DNA of 64,000 nt, taken from NCBI RefSeq assembly GCF_030161375.1, contig NZ_BSSQ01000001.1:1-64000 (forward strand). Direction: 5' to 3'. The translations under genes and the position numbers were made by a program. The notes beneath the pieces were generated by a model. The model had not been told where the DNA came from. It made no database searches and saw only the letters and a program-made list of their open reading frames with translations. The DNA is from Paenibacillus glycanilyticus (lineage in GTDB: Bacteria; Bacillota; Bacilli; Paenibacillales; Paenibacillaceae). Shown here piece after piece: positions 17,223-25,601 of the stretch (positions are counted from its first letter, which is position 1; every line of letters begins with the position of its first letter).

Positions 17223-19133
17223 TTATAGTATATCTGTTTTCACATTAGTGATCTTACTTTTTAGATTACCGTTAAAATCATACGTGTATAATGTACTATT
17301 ACGGTAAATCCCTTGTTCATTATATAGTTCTACTAATCGATTAGATGAATCATAGACATAGTAATAGTAATTTAAATTTGAAATACGTATTCTATATAAA
17401 GAACTCATTGAGAAAGATGTACTCCCATTATTGAACAATTTTATAGTTATTGTTTGTCCTGCTGTCATTTTTAAATTTAACAACTCGGCGTCCGATGTAG
17501 GATTAGATCCTGACATAAGTTCGTTTGAACTACTATCATATACCTTCATATCAATATTTTGATTTGATGGAGGTTTCATCCCAATACAATAATCGCCGTT
17601 TCTAAGGGCTGTAAATGTGAAATATTCTACATCTGTGGAATTACTAAGATACCCCCTATAATTAATCTTTTCATATATTTTCAATGAATTTTGAGCAGTA
17701 TCATTTGCCGTTTCAAAATAGTTTATTGTTAGAACAGGTTCGCCTATTGTATTTTTACTAGAATGAAACCACAAATTAAAGAAATAACCCGATTGTGGTT
17801 TTATAACAAAACCATAAAATTCATTTTTTGCATACATATCTGTGACCATTTGAGTAACATCCACATCTACCCAACCATATCCATTTAAAGGTGCTATAAA
17901 ATTAACAGAATTAACTGATGTATCAGATGGTTTATTGCCCCATACTAATGTCGACGTTAGCCATGATGAAGTAACACGAGAAATTGTCATATTCGCTGTT
18001 CCTGGAGTGCCTTCTCGATTATCTTTTAAAAACAATGAAAGTTTTGCACTGTTGATTATCTTTCCTCTTAATCCATAGAAAGTAGAGTAATGCTCAAAGT
18101 CAATATATGTTCTGGATTCATCACCATTAGCATTTTTCATTACTTGGAGTTGAGTAGACGTTCCAAAATTAATACCTGAACCTGTGTTATTAGCTACATA
18201 GGAATCTGTCAGGCCAGCTTTACTAGTTTTATCTGTTATTGTAGGGTCAATAATAATTGGATAGGAAAGATTCGTGGTATCAATCTCAAACTTTAACAAC
18301 GTATGATTAGCTTCTTGTTCAATTACAGGTTGAATCTCTCTATGCGTTCCACTTGCATCTTCAAACCACATTGGATCAATTTGAAGCTGCCCTGATGACA
18401 AATTGCTATCCAGCTTCTTATTAATACGATACGAAAATTGCGTTGGGGCATTTTTACTTTTTAAATAGATTGTTTCCTTAATTCCATAAGACTCAAGTGA
18501 AAGTCTGACGTCTGTGTCTTTCCAAACATTCGGATAATACATTACATTCGTTTCCGAACTACTTAAAGATCCTTTGCTTCTGTTTGCATTAATAGGTACG
18601 AGAGATATCCTATCTGTGCCTTTAGACATGGTGTAGCCTTTACGGTAATCCTTTGGAATCCTAATATTAAATGGTACCTTTAATGCACGATAATCCGAAT
18701 CTAGCAGTGAGGCTTCCTCTTTACTAATAGATTTCTTTTGATTGTTTTTTCTGGCAATTTCTTTTACTTCTTTAGCAACTTCTTTAGAGTAAATATCATG
18801 ATCGTCCACTATTAATGCTTCATCTACAAATTGAGTATCAATGTCTTGTAATCTACCTTTCTCATCTTCATAATGGATAGCGTTTGAATAAAAATTAGCC
18901 TGAATCGATCCATCTTCAAGTAGGAATTCTTTGGAGGCTATTTTTCTCCGATCGGATAATTCCTTTACTATTTTTTTCGATTTTTTTTCATCTGAACTAG
19001 TAATACTAGTATTTTGACTTGCGGTATTTTGACTTGCGAATGTTTTCTGACCAATTAGTGATGTTAATAATAACAAACACAAAATAATTTTAAGAAATTT
19101 ATTGAATAAAGTTTTTGACATAATTATCTTCAT
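17223..19133 (-). CDS. Secreted DNRLRE-domain protein ending in YD repeats (RHS companion)
   Basis: 636 residues. I place the start at the ATG 19131-19133, which has AGGGGG about 6 bases upstream; the frame is open 7 codons further. A signal peptide is followed by a long extracellular region. Residues about 320-480 match the DNRLRE domain (DSYVANNTGSGINFGTSTQL, later YIDFEH and YGFVIKPQ), a beta-sandwich typical of WapA/RHS-type wall proteins. A PPC-like beta domain follows, and then two YD motifs at the very end (YDSSNRLVELYNEQG, YTYDFNGNLKSKI). It lies only 27 bp upstream of the RHS gene in the same operon. In WapA-like toxins these parts form one protein, so here the wall-targeting half and the RHS half appear to be split. 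It may dock onto the RHS shell. Confidence 0.85.
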   Translation of the reverse strand: MKIIMSKTLFNKFLKIILCLLLLTSLIGQKTFASQNTASQNTSITSSDEKKSKKIVKELSDRRKIASKEFLLEDGSIQANFYSNAIHYEDEKGRLQDIDTQFVDEALIVDDHDIYSKEVAKEVKEIARKNNQKKSISKEEASLLDSDYRALKVPFNIRIPKDYRKGYTMSKGTDRISLVPINANRSKGSLSSSETNVMYYPNVWKDTDVRLSLESYGIKETIYLKSKNAPTQFSYRINKKLDSNLSSGQLQIDPMWFEDASGTHREIQPVIEQEANHTLLKFEIDTTNLSYPIIIDPTITDKTSKAGLTDSYVANNTGSGINFGTSTQLQVMKNANGDESRTYIDFEHYSTFYGLRGKIINSAKLSLFLKDNREGTPGTANMTISRVTSSWLTSTLVWGNKPSDTSVNSVNFIAPLNGYGWVDVDVTQMVTDMYAKNEFYGFVIKPQSGYFFNLWFHSSKNTIGEPVLTINYFETANDTAQNSLKIYEKINYRGYLSNSTDVEYFTFTALRNGDYCIGMKPPSNQNIDMKVYDSSSNELMSGSNPTSDAELLNLKMTAGQTITIKLFNNGSTSFSMSSLYRIRISNLNYYYYVYDSSNRLVELYNEQGIYRNSTLYTYDFNGNLKSKITNVKTDIL

Positions 19134-19518
19134 ACATTTCCCCCTACAATCCATAATTTAGTTGATTTAGCATAATTCATCACCAAAAATAACATCAAGA
19201 CATTTTTTACTCAATAATAATATATTTTATATATCACCTTCTTCCTATTAAGCAATTTAATATACATCTTTTGTAATATCAAATCAAATATAAATATAAT
19301 ATTAATAATATACATATTTTAATATGTAGTTTTTTTTGATTTATGGTAAAATTTTTGGGATTTTTCCGATAACCACCTACTTTTTAAACAGAACTGTAAC
19401 CGACAATGTACTTATTCCTTTTTCCAGTAATTAATTCTTAGACTGAATAGCTTGTTTATATTAATAAAGTCTAGTCAAGTTTCATCCCCTTAAATAACGA
19501 ACGTACCGTTTAGATACG
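19134..19518. other. Very AT-rich promoter region of the RHS operon
   Basis: 385 bp with runs of TATATT and TTTAAT. It should contain the promoter of the DNRLRE-RHS operon. Several TATAAT-like elements exist, but none has an unambiguous -35 at the right distance. No gene seen. Confidence 0.4.
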
Positions 19519-19528
19519 TTAGAGCGTA
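19519..19528 (-). repeat. 3' exon side of gene-end repeat copy 8
   Basis: CGTTAGAGCGTA-type sequence that continues the repeat interrupted by the group II intron. It corresponds to CGTTAGCGTA at about 6288 beside the remnant copy. Confidence 0.55.
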
Positions 19529-21403
19529 ATCGAGTAGGAGGGGGCGGCTAGCCCCCGTCCTCTCACACCACCGTACGTACCATTCGGTATACGGCGGTTC
19601 ATGCATATTCCGCAATTGTTTGTATTTGTCCATTAAACCCTGTAGCCCGATGGTTGACCAATACTGGTTATTCAATGCACGGCTAAGGATTGGACTACTA
19701 GCTATTCGCCAATATTTCTTCCTCGAATTGCCCCATTCATAGGCTTTCTGCTTTGAGATACCTAGTGAAATCAGTTCTCTTACCTTTGTCCTCGGTAGCT
19801 TCTACTGCTTCCACGTACACATCCGAAGTCTTCTTCTTATCCACTTGTCCAATTCTCGAAACGTACTTTCCGTTTCCGCTAATGCGTAGTAGCCACACCA
19901 TCCCATCAGATATTGGTTGAGTTCCTTTATACGGACCTCCATGGGAGTTGACGAACTCCGCGATGTGATCCATTTAATCTTTACCTTTACTCGTTGCAAA
20001 GAAAATCCTTATTCGCGGATTTTCCTTCTCTCTCCCGAACGTGAATCCAAGGAATTTTCTTTCCTGCTTTTCGTTTGGTTGACCTTCAATTTTTAGTTTT
20101 CGTTCAATAAAAGAGGAGACGGAGTCCATCACACGTTGACCTGCTTTCCACGTTTTCACATAGATGTTACAGTCGTCCGCATAGCTTACGAGCCGAAGGT
20201 TTCGTTTCTCCAATTCTTTATCTAATTCGTCTAAGACAATATTAGATAGTAGTGGACTTAGTGGACCTCCTTGTGGAGCACCTTCTGCTGTTCCTCTTAT
20301 AAGACCATTTTCCATCACTCCTGCTTGCAAGTAGGAACGAATAAGCTTCAGTACTCTTTTATCCGGTACTCGTTCTGCGAGTCTTGCCATCAGCCGATCG
20401 TGATGAACGCGGTCGAAGAACTTCTCAAGGTCGATCTCGACTACGATTCGGTATCCTTCTTGCATATACCCTTTTGCTTTCCTTACTGCATCATGGCCTC
20501 GCCTTTGTGGGCGGAATCCATAACTATGTTCGGAGTAAGCGGGGTCAAATACGGGCGTCAATACTTGCGTGATCGCTTGTTGAATAAGACGGTCTGTCAC
20601 GGTAGGTATCCCTAAAGACCTCGTTCCACCGTTCGGTTTCGGGATTTCGACCCGACGGACTGGACTCGGTTCGTAGGTTCCGTTCCTTATGCTTTCTCGA
20701 ATGGTCGGCCAGTTTTGTACGATGTGTTCGCGTAAGGTTTTTACCGACATACCATCTACGCCGTGACTCCCTTTATTCGCTTCGACTCGTGCTAGAGCCG
20801 TTAGCATGTTTGCTCGTGACAGCACTTCTTCGATCATCTTTTGATACACTCCTTGCGTGAATAGTTCTTCCTTTTTGTGCCGCTGATGGACTATGCCCTT
20901 CTGAGTTCCCTCGCGTACTCACCGCTACTTCTCTCAGATAAGTCCCTTAAAAAAAATAGGGATTGTCTGCTTTCTTCGCCCATCTTCGAACGCCAAGTTG
21001 TCCCATTCCTATTCCATGTTCAGCCCTTCTGCAACTGTTGCAACAGTCTGCATACTATGGCCTCTGCTGACTTCTGTAGGTTCAGCACGCCTTCTCAGGC
21101 ATGTTTACAGCTTGATTGCTGCCTGCCATACAGATCTCCCCAGGTAAGAACGCTATCTTCCTCTCCATCTATCTGCTCCATTTACTCTCGTACGCCTTCG
21201 GCAGTATGGGCTTTGGTTTGTTGTGCAACCTCACCCAACGTACGTTAGCCTTATATGAAGTTCGTGTTCCTCAGACCGGAGATTTGCCGCCGACTTCCTT
21301 CAGATTCCATCTCACGATGGACACCCTTGTCTTAAGCTATGGTTACTACTGCCTTCACCATTCGGGACTTGAACCCTAGAGATAGCGCCCATGCTGGGCG
21401 CAC
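19529..21403 (-). mobile_element. Group II intron (class C-like), 1,875 nt
   Basis: On the minus strand the intron starts GTGCGCCCAGCATGGGCG (GUGYG type) and ends with a domain V/VI-like fold (CCGTAT...ATACGG-type stem, GGGGGCTAGCCGCCCCC hairpin) and ...CTACTCGAT. The boundaries are confirmed internally. Joining the flanks gives ...TTTTTTGT|TACGCTCTAACG, which matches the uninterrupted cotJC-remnant locus (TTTTTTGTTACGCTAACG at about 6288-6303). It sits directly after a Rho-independent terminator hairpin, the preferred target of class C introns. Its reverse transcriptase gene is broken, so it can move only with help in trans. Confidence 0.88.
19607..20849 (-). pseudogene. ltrA: Broken group II intron reverse transcriptase/maturase
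   Basis: The N-terminal 291 codons (20849-19974) are intact, including GSHGVDGMSV, the RT fingers, APQGGPLSPLLSN and the catalytic YADD. Near 20005 a +1 frame change ends the frame at RIFFATSKGKD. The domain X part (ELNQYLMGWCGYYALAETES, RRLRMCTWKQ) continues in another frame. That frame then meets a TAG at 19802-19804 where related maturases have Trp. After it the reading continues normally (KVRELISLGISKQKAYEWGN and LNNQYWSTIGLQGLM). Two independent lesions make this a dead gene; the intron would need another maturase to splice efficiently. Confidence 0.9.
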
Positions 21404-21440
21404 ACAAAAAAGCAGCCGATATCGGCTGCTATCTGACTAT
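21404..21440 (-). repeat. Gene-end repeat copy 8, hairpin part (cotJC terminator)
   Basis: The palindrome GCAGCCGATATCGGCTGC followed on the minus strand by TTTTTTGT, identical to copy 7. It is the terminator of the cotJ operon. The group II intron begins right after the T tract. Confidence 0.8.
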
Positions 21441-21461
21441 TCCTCAATATTAATGCCTAGC

Positions 21462-22037
21462 CTACACCTTAAATACTTTCTTGGTCCCCCAGTCAGACTT
21501 TATCATCTCAACCGCTTCCCTAAACCTTAGAGAATGGACAATCTCACGCTCACGTAAAAACTTAAGACCATCTTGCAAATCCACATCATCTGTCATATCA
21601 ATTAGCCACTGGTACGTAGCACGGGCCTTCTCTTCGGCTGCAATATCCTCATATAGGTCTGCGATCGGATCACCCTTGGTACCGATATAGGCTGCCGTCC
21701 ACGGTACCCCTGATGCATTCACGTACATCATCCCATTATCATGGTTTACAAAATTTTCTCCAAGGCCAGCTTCCATCAGTTGTCTGGGCGTGGCGTCTTT
21801 TGTCAATTTATATACCATTGTGGCAATCATTTCCAAGTGCCCAAATTCTTCAGTCCCTATGTCTGTCAAAAGACCTATCACTTTGTCGGGTATGGAATAA
21901 CGCTGATTCAAATAACGAAGAGCCGCGGACAACTCGCCATCCGCCCCTCCGTATTGCTCAATTAAGTATCGGGCCATCATGGGGTCACACTTTCCAACTT
22001 TTACCGGGTATTGCAGCTTTTTCTCGTATAACCACAT
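21462..22037 (-). CDS. cotJC: Spore coat protein CotJC, manganese-catalase family
   Basis: 191 residues, usual length. It belongs to the dimanganese catalase ferritin-like family and is deposited in the spore coat or outer spore layers during sporulation. Metal-ligand motifs are visible: Glu-Glu-x2-His in TDIGTEEFGHLEM, and Glu...His in EDIAAEEKA and REREIVHSLRF. It is the last gene of cotJA-cotJB-cotJC. The 3' two-thirds lies on the island side of the 65-bp repeat, so this gene is probably a hybrid: the N-terminal third (22037-21852) is original and the rest was supplied by the inserted DNA. A full-length product is still made. Confidence 0.95.
   Translation of the reverse strand: MWLYEKKLQYPVKVGKCDPMMARYLIEQYGGADGELSAALRYLNQRYSIPDKVIGLLTDIGTEEFGHLEMIATMVYKLTKDATPRQLMEAGLGENFVNHDNGMMYVNASGVPWTAAYIGTKGDPIADLYEDIAAEEKARATYQWLIDMTDDVDLQDGLKFLREREIVHSLRFREAVEMIKSDWGTKKVFKV
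21787..21851 (-). repeat. 65-bp direct repeat, right copy (candidate att core)
   Basis: Identical to 6682-6746. To its right the intact cotJC continues towards its N-terminus. To its left is the diverged 3' allele. Confidence 0.85.
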
Positions 22038-22087
22038 CCGTTTGACACGTCCCCTTTCTCAGGCGGATTTTCAGAGCGGAACTGGCA

Positions 22088-22351
22088 TTACACCTGCCAC
22101 GGCCATGGACTTTCTGACCACTGCCACGGGTATTTCGAAAAGCTATTGCCGTATTGAAGCGTAGGTCCATATAAGCTTTCAAACATTTGCCTGCATTGAT
22201 GCTGCTGCATCGCTAGTTGATTAAACTGCTGGATTGCCTGCGCGTCGTGCGGATGGGTATCCAAATATAACGTTAATTCCACTAAAGCAAATCCAATTGC
22301 CTGAAGTTCCTCCAGCTTGCTGTAATATTGTTCGTCGAGAACGATGCTCAA
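22088..22351 (-). CDS. cotJB: Spore coat protein CotJB
   Basis: 87 residues, matching the CotJB family (YYSKLEELQAIGFALVELTLYLDTHP, then CRQMFESLYGP). The start is a TTG at 22349-22351, 9-10 bases after GAGGAGG. The frame is open further upstream, but that part is repeat sequence. It is the middle gene of the cotJ operon, 50 bp before cotJC. In Bacillus CotJA and CotJC are incorporated together; the exact role of CotJB is not known. Expression is expected in the mother cell during sporulation. Confidence 0.9.
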   Translation of the reverse strand: MSIVLDEQYYSKLEELQAIGFALVELTLYLDTHPHDAQAIQQFNQLAMQQHQCRQMFESLYGPTLQYGNSFSKYPWQWSESPWPWQV

Positions 22352-22372
22352 GGAATTCGACCTCCTCAAAAG

Positions 22373-22427
22373 AATTGCGAAGCAATTCTTGCTTCGTAAG
22401 GACCAGCTTAAAGAATTGTCACACAAA
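22373..22427. repeat. 55-bp direct repeat between cotJA and cotJB, copy 1
   Basis: Starts AATTGCGAAGCAATTC (a palindrome), then TTGCTTCGTA and AGCTTAAAGAATTGTC. Repeated with few changes 102 bp further right. A related TACTTCGTAAGCAT occurs between the two copies and again at about 41115. Confidence 0.75.
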
Positions 22428-22474
22428 TAGGAGCATTAACGCCTATTTGTGATAATTCTTACTTCGTAAGCATT

Positions 22475-22529
22475 AATTGCGAAGCAATTCTTGCTTCGTA
22501 TGGAACAGCTTAAAGAATTGTCATACAAA
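22475..22529. repeat. 55-bp direct repeat between cotJA and cotJB, copy 2
   Basis: Second copy of the element at 22373. It ends 6 bp beyond the cotJA stop. The embedded palindrome GAATTGC/GCAATTC can form a hairpin in the cotJ transcript. Confidence 0.75.
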
Positions 22530-22535
22530 ATAAGC

Positions 22536-22970
22536 TTACAAATAATATCTGGATTGATAGTTGCTGTACAAAGCCGGCCAGAGCGTCCCCCGCTTCAGCG
22601 CCTCATGAATCGAATATTGAGGCAGCCCTTGCGGTTGATATGCAATAAACTGATTAGGCGGTACTACATAGGTTTTTAGTTTCATTGGCGGACATGGATC
22701 GCATGGACCAATAAACGGCTCATAGACATGTATCTGATTTAAAGGATTTTGATTATTAGCAGTCTTGTATTCTTTTTTCTCTTTGCCCTTCTCCGTATTT
22801 TCTGCAGCAGCTGCATTTACTTCTGTGTTTGCTGCATTGGCTGCCGTATTTGCCGCGTTAGCTGCGTTCGCCGCATTAGGAGCGCTATTCGTAGCCTGAG
22901 CCGCCAGATTGGCATTGTTCTCGGCTCGGTCATTTCTCTCGGTGATCATCCGGTTACCCCTCCCTGACAT
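22536..22970 (-). CDS. cotJA: Spore coat protein CotJA with Ala/Asn-rich N-terminal extension
   Basis: 144 residues. The C-terminal 65 (VYEPFIGPCDPCPPMKLKTY through EALKRGTLWPALYSNY) are the CotJA family. The first 75 are low-complexity repeats of Ala-Asn-(Thr) (ANAANAANTAANAANTEVN) that most CotJA proteins lack. Two starts are possible: ATG 22970 with AGGAG 8 bases upstream, or ATG 22949 with GGGAGGGG. First gene of the operon. The extension probably forms a disordered region at the coat surface. Confidence 0.9.
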   Translation of the reverse strand: MSGRGNRMITERNDRAENNANLAAQATNSAPNAANAANAANTAANAANTEVNAAAAENTEKGKEKKEYKTANNQNPLNQIHVYEPFIGPCDPCPPMKLKTYVVPPNQFIAYQPQGLPQYSIHEALKRGTLWPALYSNYQSRYYL

Positions 22971-23126
22971 TTAGACATCTCCTAATCACTTTATGCCGGC
23001 AGGGCTTTTCCCCATTAACACAATTACAAAAACCTGGTATTTTCTGCTCAATGCAGCATCTTGTAACAGCTGGTTCAGGTTCTAACGCGGGTTTAGGGCT
23101 TATTGGGTAACAACAATTTATTCATC

Positions 23127-23153
23127 AAAAAAAGCCGTCCAAAGGACGGCTTC
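23127..23153 (-). terminator. Terminator of the AI-2E-type transporter gene
   Basis: Hairpin AAGCCGTCC/GGACGGCTT with a run of T on the minus strand, 12 bp after the stop. Confidence 0.85.
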
Positions 23154-23165
23154 AAAAGTGCGATT

Positions 23166-24197
23166 TTATAACTTAATATTAATTCTGAACAAACCAGCTT
23201 TGCGTATCGCCATATAGATAATAACGACCAGCGGCCCGAGGAATACCCCGATTACGCCAACCAGCTTAAAGCCGACATACAAACTGATTAAAGCGGATAA
23301 GGACCCGATGCCCACCGCGTCACCCAAAATTTTTGGTTCAACTATACGGCGGAAGATCGTCATAAATACGAATAAGATGTACAACCCGATCCCTGCGTAT
23401 AAATCACCGGTAATGATCAGATAGGTGCCCCAAGGCACTAGCACGGTACCTGTACCCAGAATAGGCAGAATATCGACAATGACGATTAACAAGGCAATCG
23501 CGAGCGGGTATTTGATATCTAGAATGATCAGGCCAATCAAAGAAATGATGTACGTTAGAGCACTGAGAATAATTTGCGAGCGGAGAAAACCAAAAATCGA
23601 CTTTTTCAAATTTTCCAGAACTTCATTAACTTGCGGACGCGACTTTTCTTCGAATAACGTCAGGAAAGTCGTTTTCATCGTATTTAAGCTAAATCCGAAC
23701 ATGTAGACGGCTACTAGGAAAACGATAAAGAAGATAAACATTCCTGGAATGCCCGAGGCAAACGAAATAACGGAAGAAGACAAGCTGCCTACCATACCCG
23801 TCAATGATTTGCTGACATCCGTCAGCCAATCCTCAATCTGGCTCACCGTGTCCGGAGAGAAGTTAGCGTAAAGCGATCTTGCGTTCTCGACGAGATCTGT
23901 GACATATGTACTGGCGTCTCCGAAATAGTTTGGAACTTTTTGCGCGAATGCAATGAGCTCGGCCACTACTTTTACGCCAAGCAACGCCATCAGTCCGATC
24001 AGTACAAACGTAAACAAACTGCTAGAAATGGTTGAAGCCAGCAACCGGTTTGTCTTAAATCGACGGATGAAAAATTGCGTCAGCGGCTCCATAAATATAG
24101 CTACCACAAGCGCAAGCAGAAACGGCGCCCCTACCGTAAACAAGAGGTACAACAGGAATAATGATAAACCTACCATGACTATAGTTTTGATCGACAC
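23166..24197 (-). CDS. AI-2E transporter family membrane protein (YtvI/PerM type)
   Basis: 343 residues with about eight hydrophobic segments in the order typical of this family: two pairs at the N-terminus, an extracytoplasmic amphipathic region at about 75-140 and four at the C-terminus. The conserved stretch DILPILGTGTVLVPWG lies near residue 245. Members range from sodium/proton antiporters to putative exporters; the substrate is not predictable here. The start is GTG (24195-24197) with AGGAGG 11 bases upstream. It is a single gene with its own terminator. Confidence 0.85.
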   Translation of the reverse strand: MSIKTIVMVGLSLFLLYLLFTVGAPFLLALVVAIFMEPLTQFFIRRFKTNRLLASTISSSLFTFVLIGLMALLGVKVVAELIAFAQKVPNYFGDASTYVTDLVENARSLYANFSPDTVSQIEDWLTDVSKSLTGMVGSLSSSVISFASGIPGMFIFFIVFLVAVYMFGFSLNTMKTTFLTLFEEKSRPQVNEVLENLKKSIFGFLRSQIILSALTYIISLIGLIILDIKYPLAIALLIVIVDILPILGTGTVLVPWGTYLIITGDLYAGIGLYILFVFMTIFRRIVEPKILGDAVGIGSLSALISLYVGFKLVGVIGVFLGPLVVIIYMAIRKAGLFRINIKL

Positions 24198-24333
24198 GTT
24201 AACGGTTTCCTCCTTTCCTCTGAAAAATGGACCTGACCTATGTATGAGGGGCCATGACTTTCGTATGAGCTTCGTCCACTATCAGCATACGCCCATTTTC
24301 GAAAGTAATGTCCCCCTTACCATCAATAATTTC

Positions 24334-25470
24334 CTATAAAATAGCCTTTTTCTGAAGGAAGTCTACTTCTTTGTAATACATGTCTTTCACCAGCAGATTA
24401 GGACCGCAACATGACGCTGCAGGACAATGGCAATTCACGCCGCTTGCCAGATCATGGCCTAGCCAACGGTCGAACAACTGGTCAAGCTGCTCATCCTGGA
24501 TGTTGCCAAACGCCGGTACGTCGGAGAAGTCCGTCACGTATACGTCGCCGGTGAACAAGTTCACATTAAGACGGTTCCGGCCGTCCGGGTCATTGCGTAC
24601 GGTGACATTTGGTTCCGACGCAAGTCTCTTCAAGAGCTTCCGCTCCTCTTCGTTATCGCTGCAATGGTAGAACGGCAACGTGCCGAACAACATCCATATG
24701 TTTTTATCCCGAATATCAAGGAGCTTGCTGATCGCACGCTGCATATCTTCCTTCGATAGAACGGGAAGATCCTTAGCGAACGAACTCGGATACATCGGAT
24801 GCACTTCATGACGCTGGCAACCCATTTCAATAATAAGCCGATGGATCTCTTCAATCCGATCATGAGTCCGATAGTTAATCATCGACTCGGCGGAGACAAG
24901 AACTCCCGCGTCGCTCAACCGTTTGGCGTTATCGATCATCCGGTCGTACAGCTTTGCGGCTGCATCGCGCGATACCGCATGGCCTGCCTTCGCGAACCCG
25001 ATCTGATGGAAGTCGTCGGCATTCGTGTAATTAAACGAAATGTGCATGACATCCAAATAAGGAGCCAATTGCTCGTACCTGCTGTACGGCAGCGTGACAT
25101 TCGAATTAATCTGAGAACGGACGCCGCGGCTCCGCGCATATTGAAGAAGAGGAACCATATATTCCTTCACCGTCTTGTCCGAGAAGGATGGCTCACCGCC
25201 CGTAATACTGATCGTCTCCAGATATTTCACTTCATCCAGACGTTTGATCATCAGCTCCAGAGGCAGCTTAGCCGGTTCCAGCATCACAAGCGTATCGCCT
25301 ACGGCACAATGCTCGCAGCGCATATTGCAAAGATTGGTCACCGTCATCTCAACGCTTGTCAAGGTATGACGGCCGTATTTTTGCAAGGAACGAATGGGGT
25401 CCCAAGGATCATTTTGCGGAGATAATGGTGTTAAAGGATTGGAGTTTAAAGCAAAATCTAACGTATTCAT
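24334..25470 (-). CDS. yfkAB: Radical SAM/CxCxxxxC motif protein YfkAB
   Basis: 378 residues from the ATG at 25470 (MNTLDFALNSNPLTPLSP), which fits the family start; the frame is open upstream but lacks a ribosome site. The radical SAM cluster motif is TNLCNMRCEHC. TGGEPSFS binds S-adenosylmethionine. Near the C-terminus NCHCPAASC gives the family's CxCx4C motif, probably for a second cluster. The reaction and substrate are unknown for the whole family. Single gene, leftward. Confidence 0.88.
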   Translation of the reverse strand: MNTLDFALNSNPLTPLSPQNDPWDPIRSLQKYGRHTLTSVEMTVTNLCNMRCEHCAVGDTLVMLEPAKLPLELMIKRLDEVKYLETISITGGEPSFSDKTVKEYMVPLLQYARSRGVRSQINSNVTLPYSRYEQLAPYLDVMHISFNYTNADDFHQIGFAKAGHAVSRDAAAKLYDRMIDNAKRLSDAGVLVSAESMINYRTHDRIEEIHRLIIEMGCQRHEVHPMYPSSFAKDLPVLSKEDMQRAISKLLDIRDKNIWMLFGTLPFYHCSDNEEERKLLKRLASEPNVTVRNDPDGRNRLNVNLFTGDVYVTDFSDVPAFGNIQDEQLDQLFDRWLGHDLASGVNCHCPAASCCGPNLLVKDMYYKEVDFLQKKAIL

Positions 25471-25601
25471 AAATATCAGCACCTGACTTACATGGATAGA
25501 ATGAGTATAACTTATACTATTGTAATGTTCGAAGGGAAATGAAGCAAATAAAATAGGTATAAAAAACGAAAAAGGAGGCATCGCTGCCCCCTTGTCTCTT
25601 C

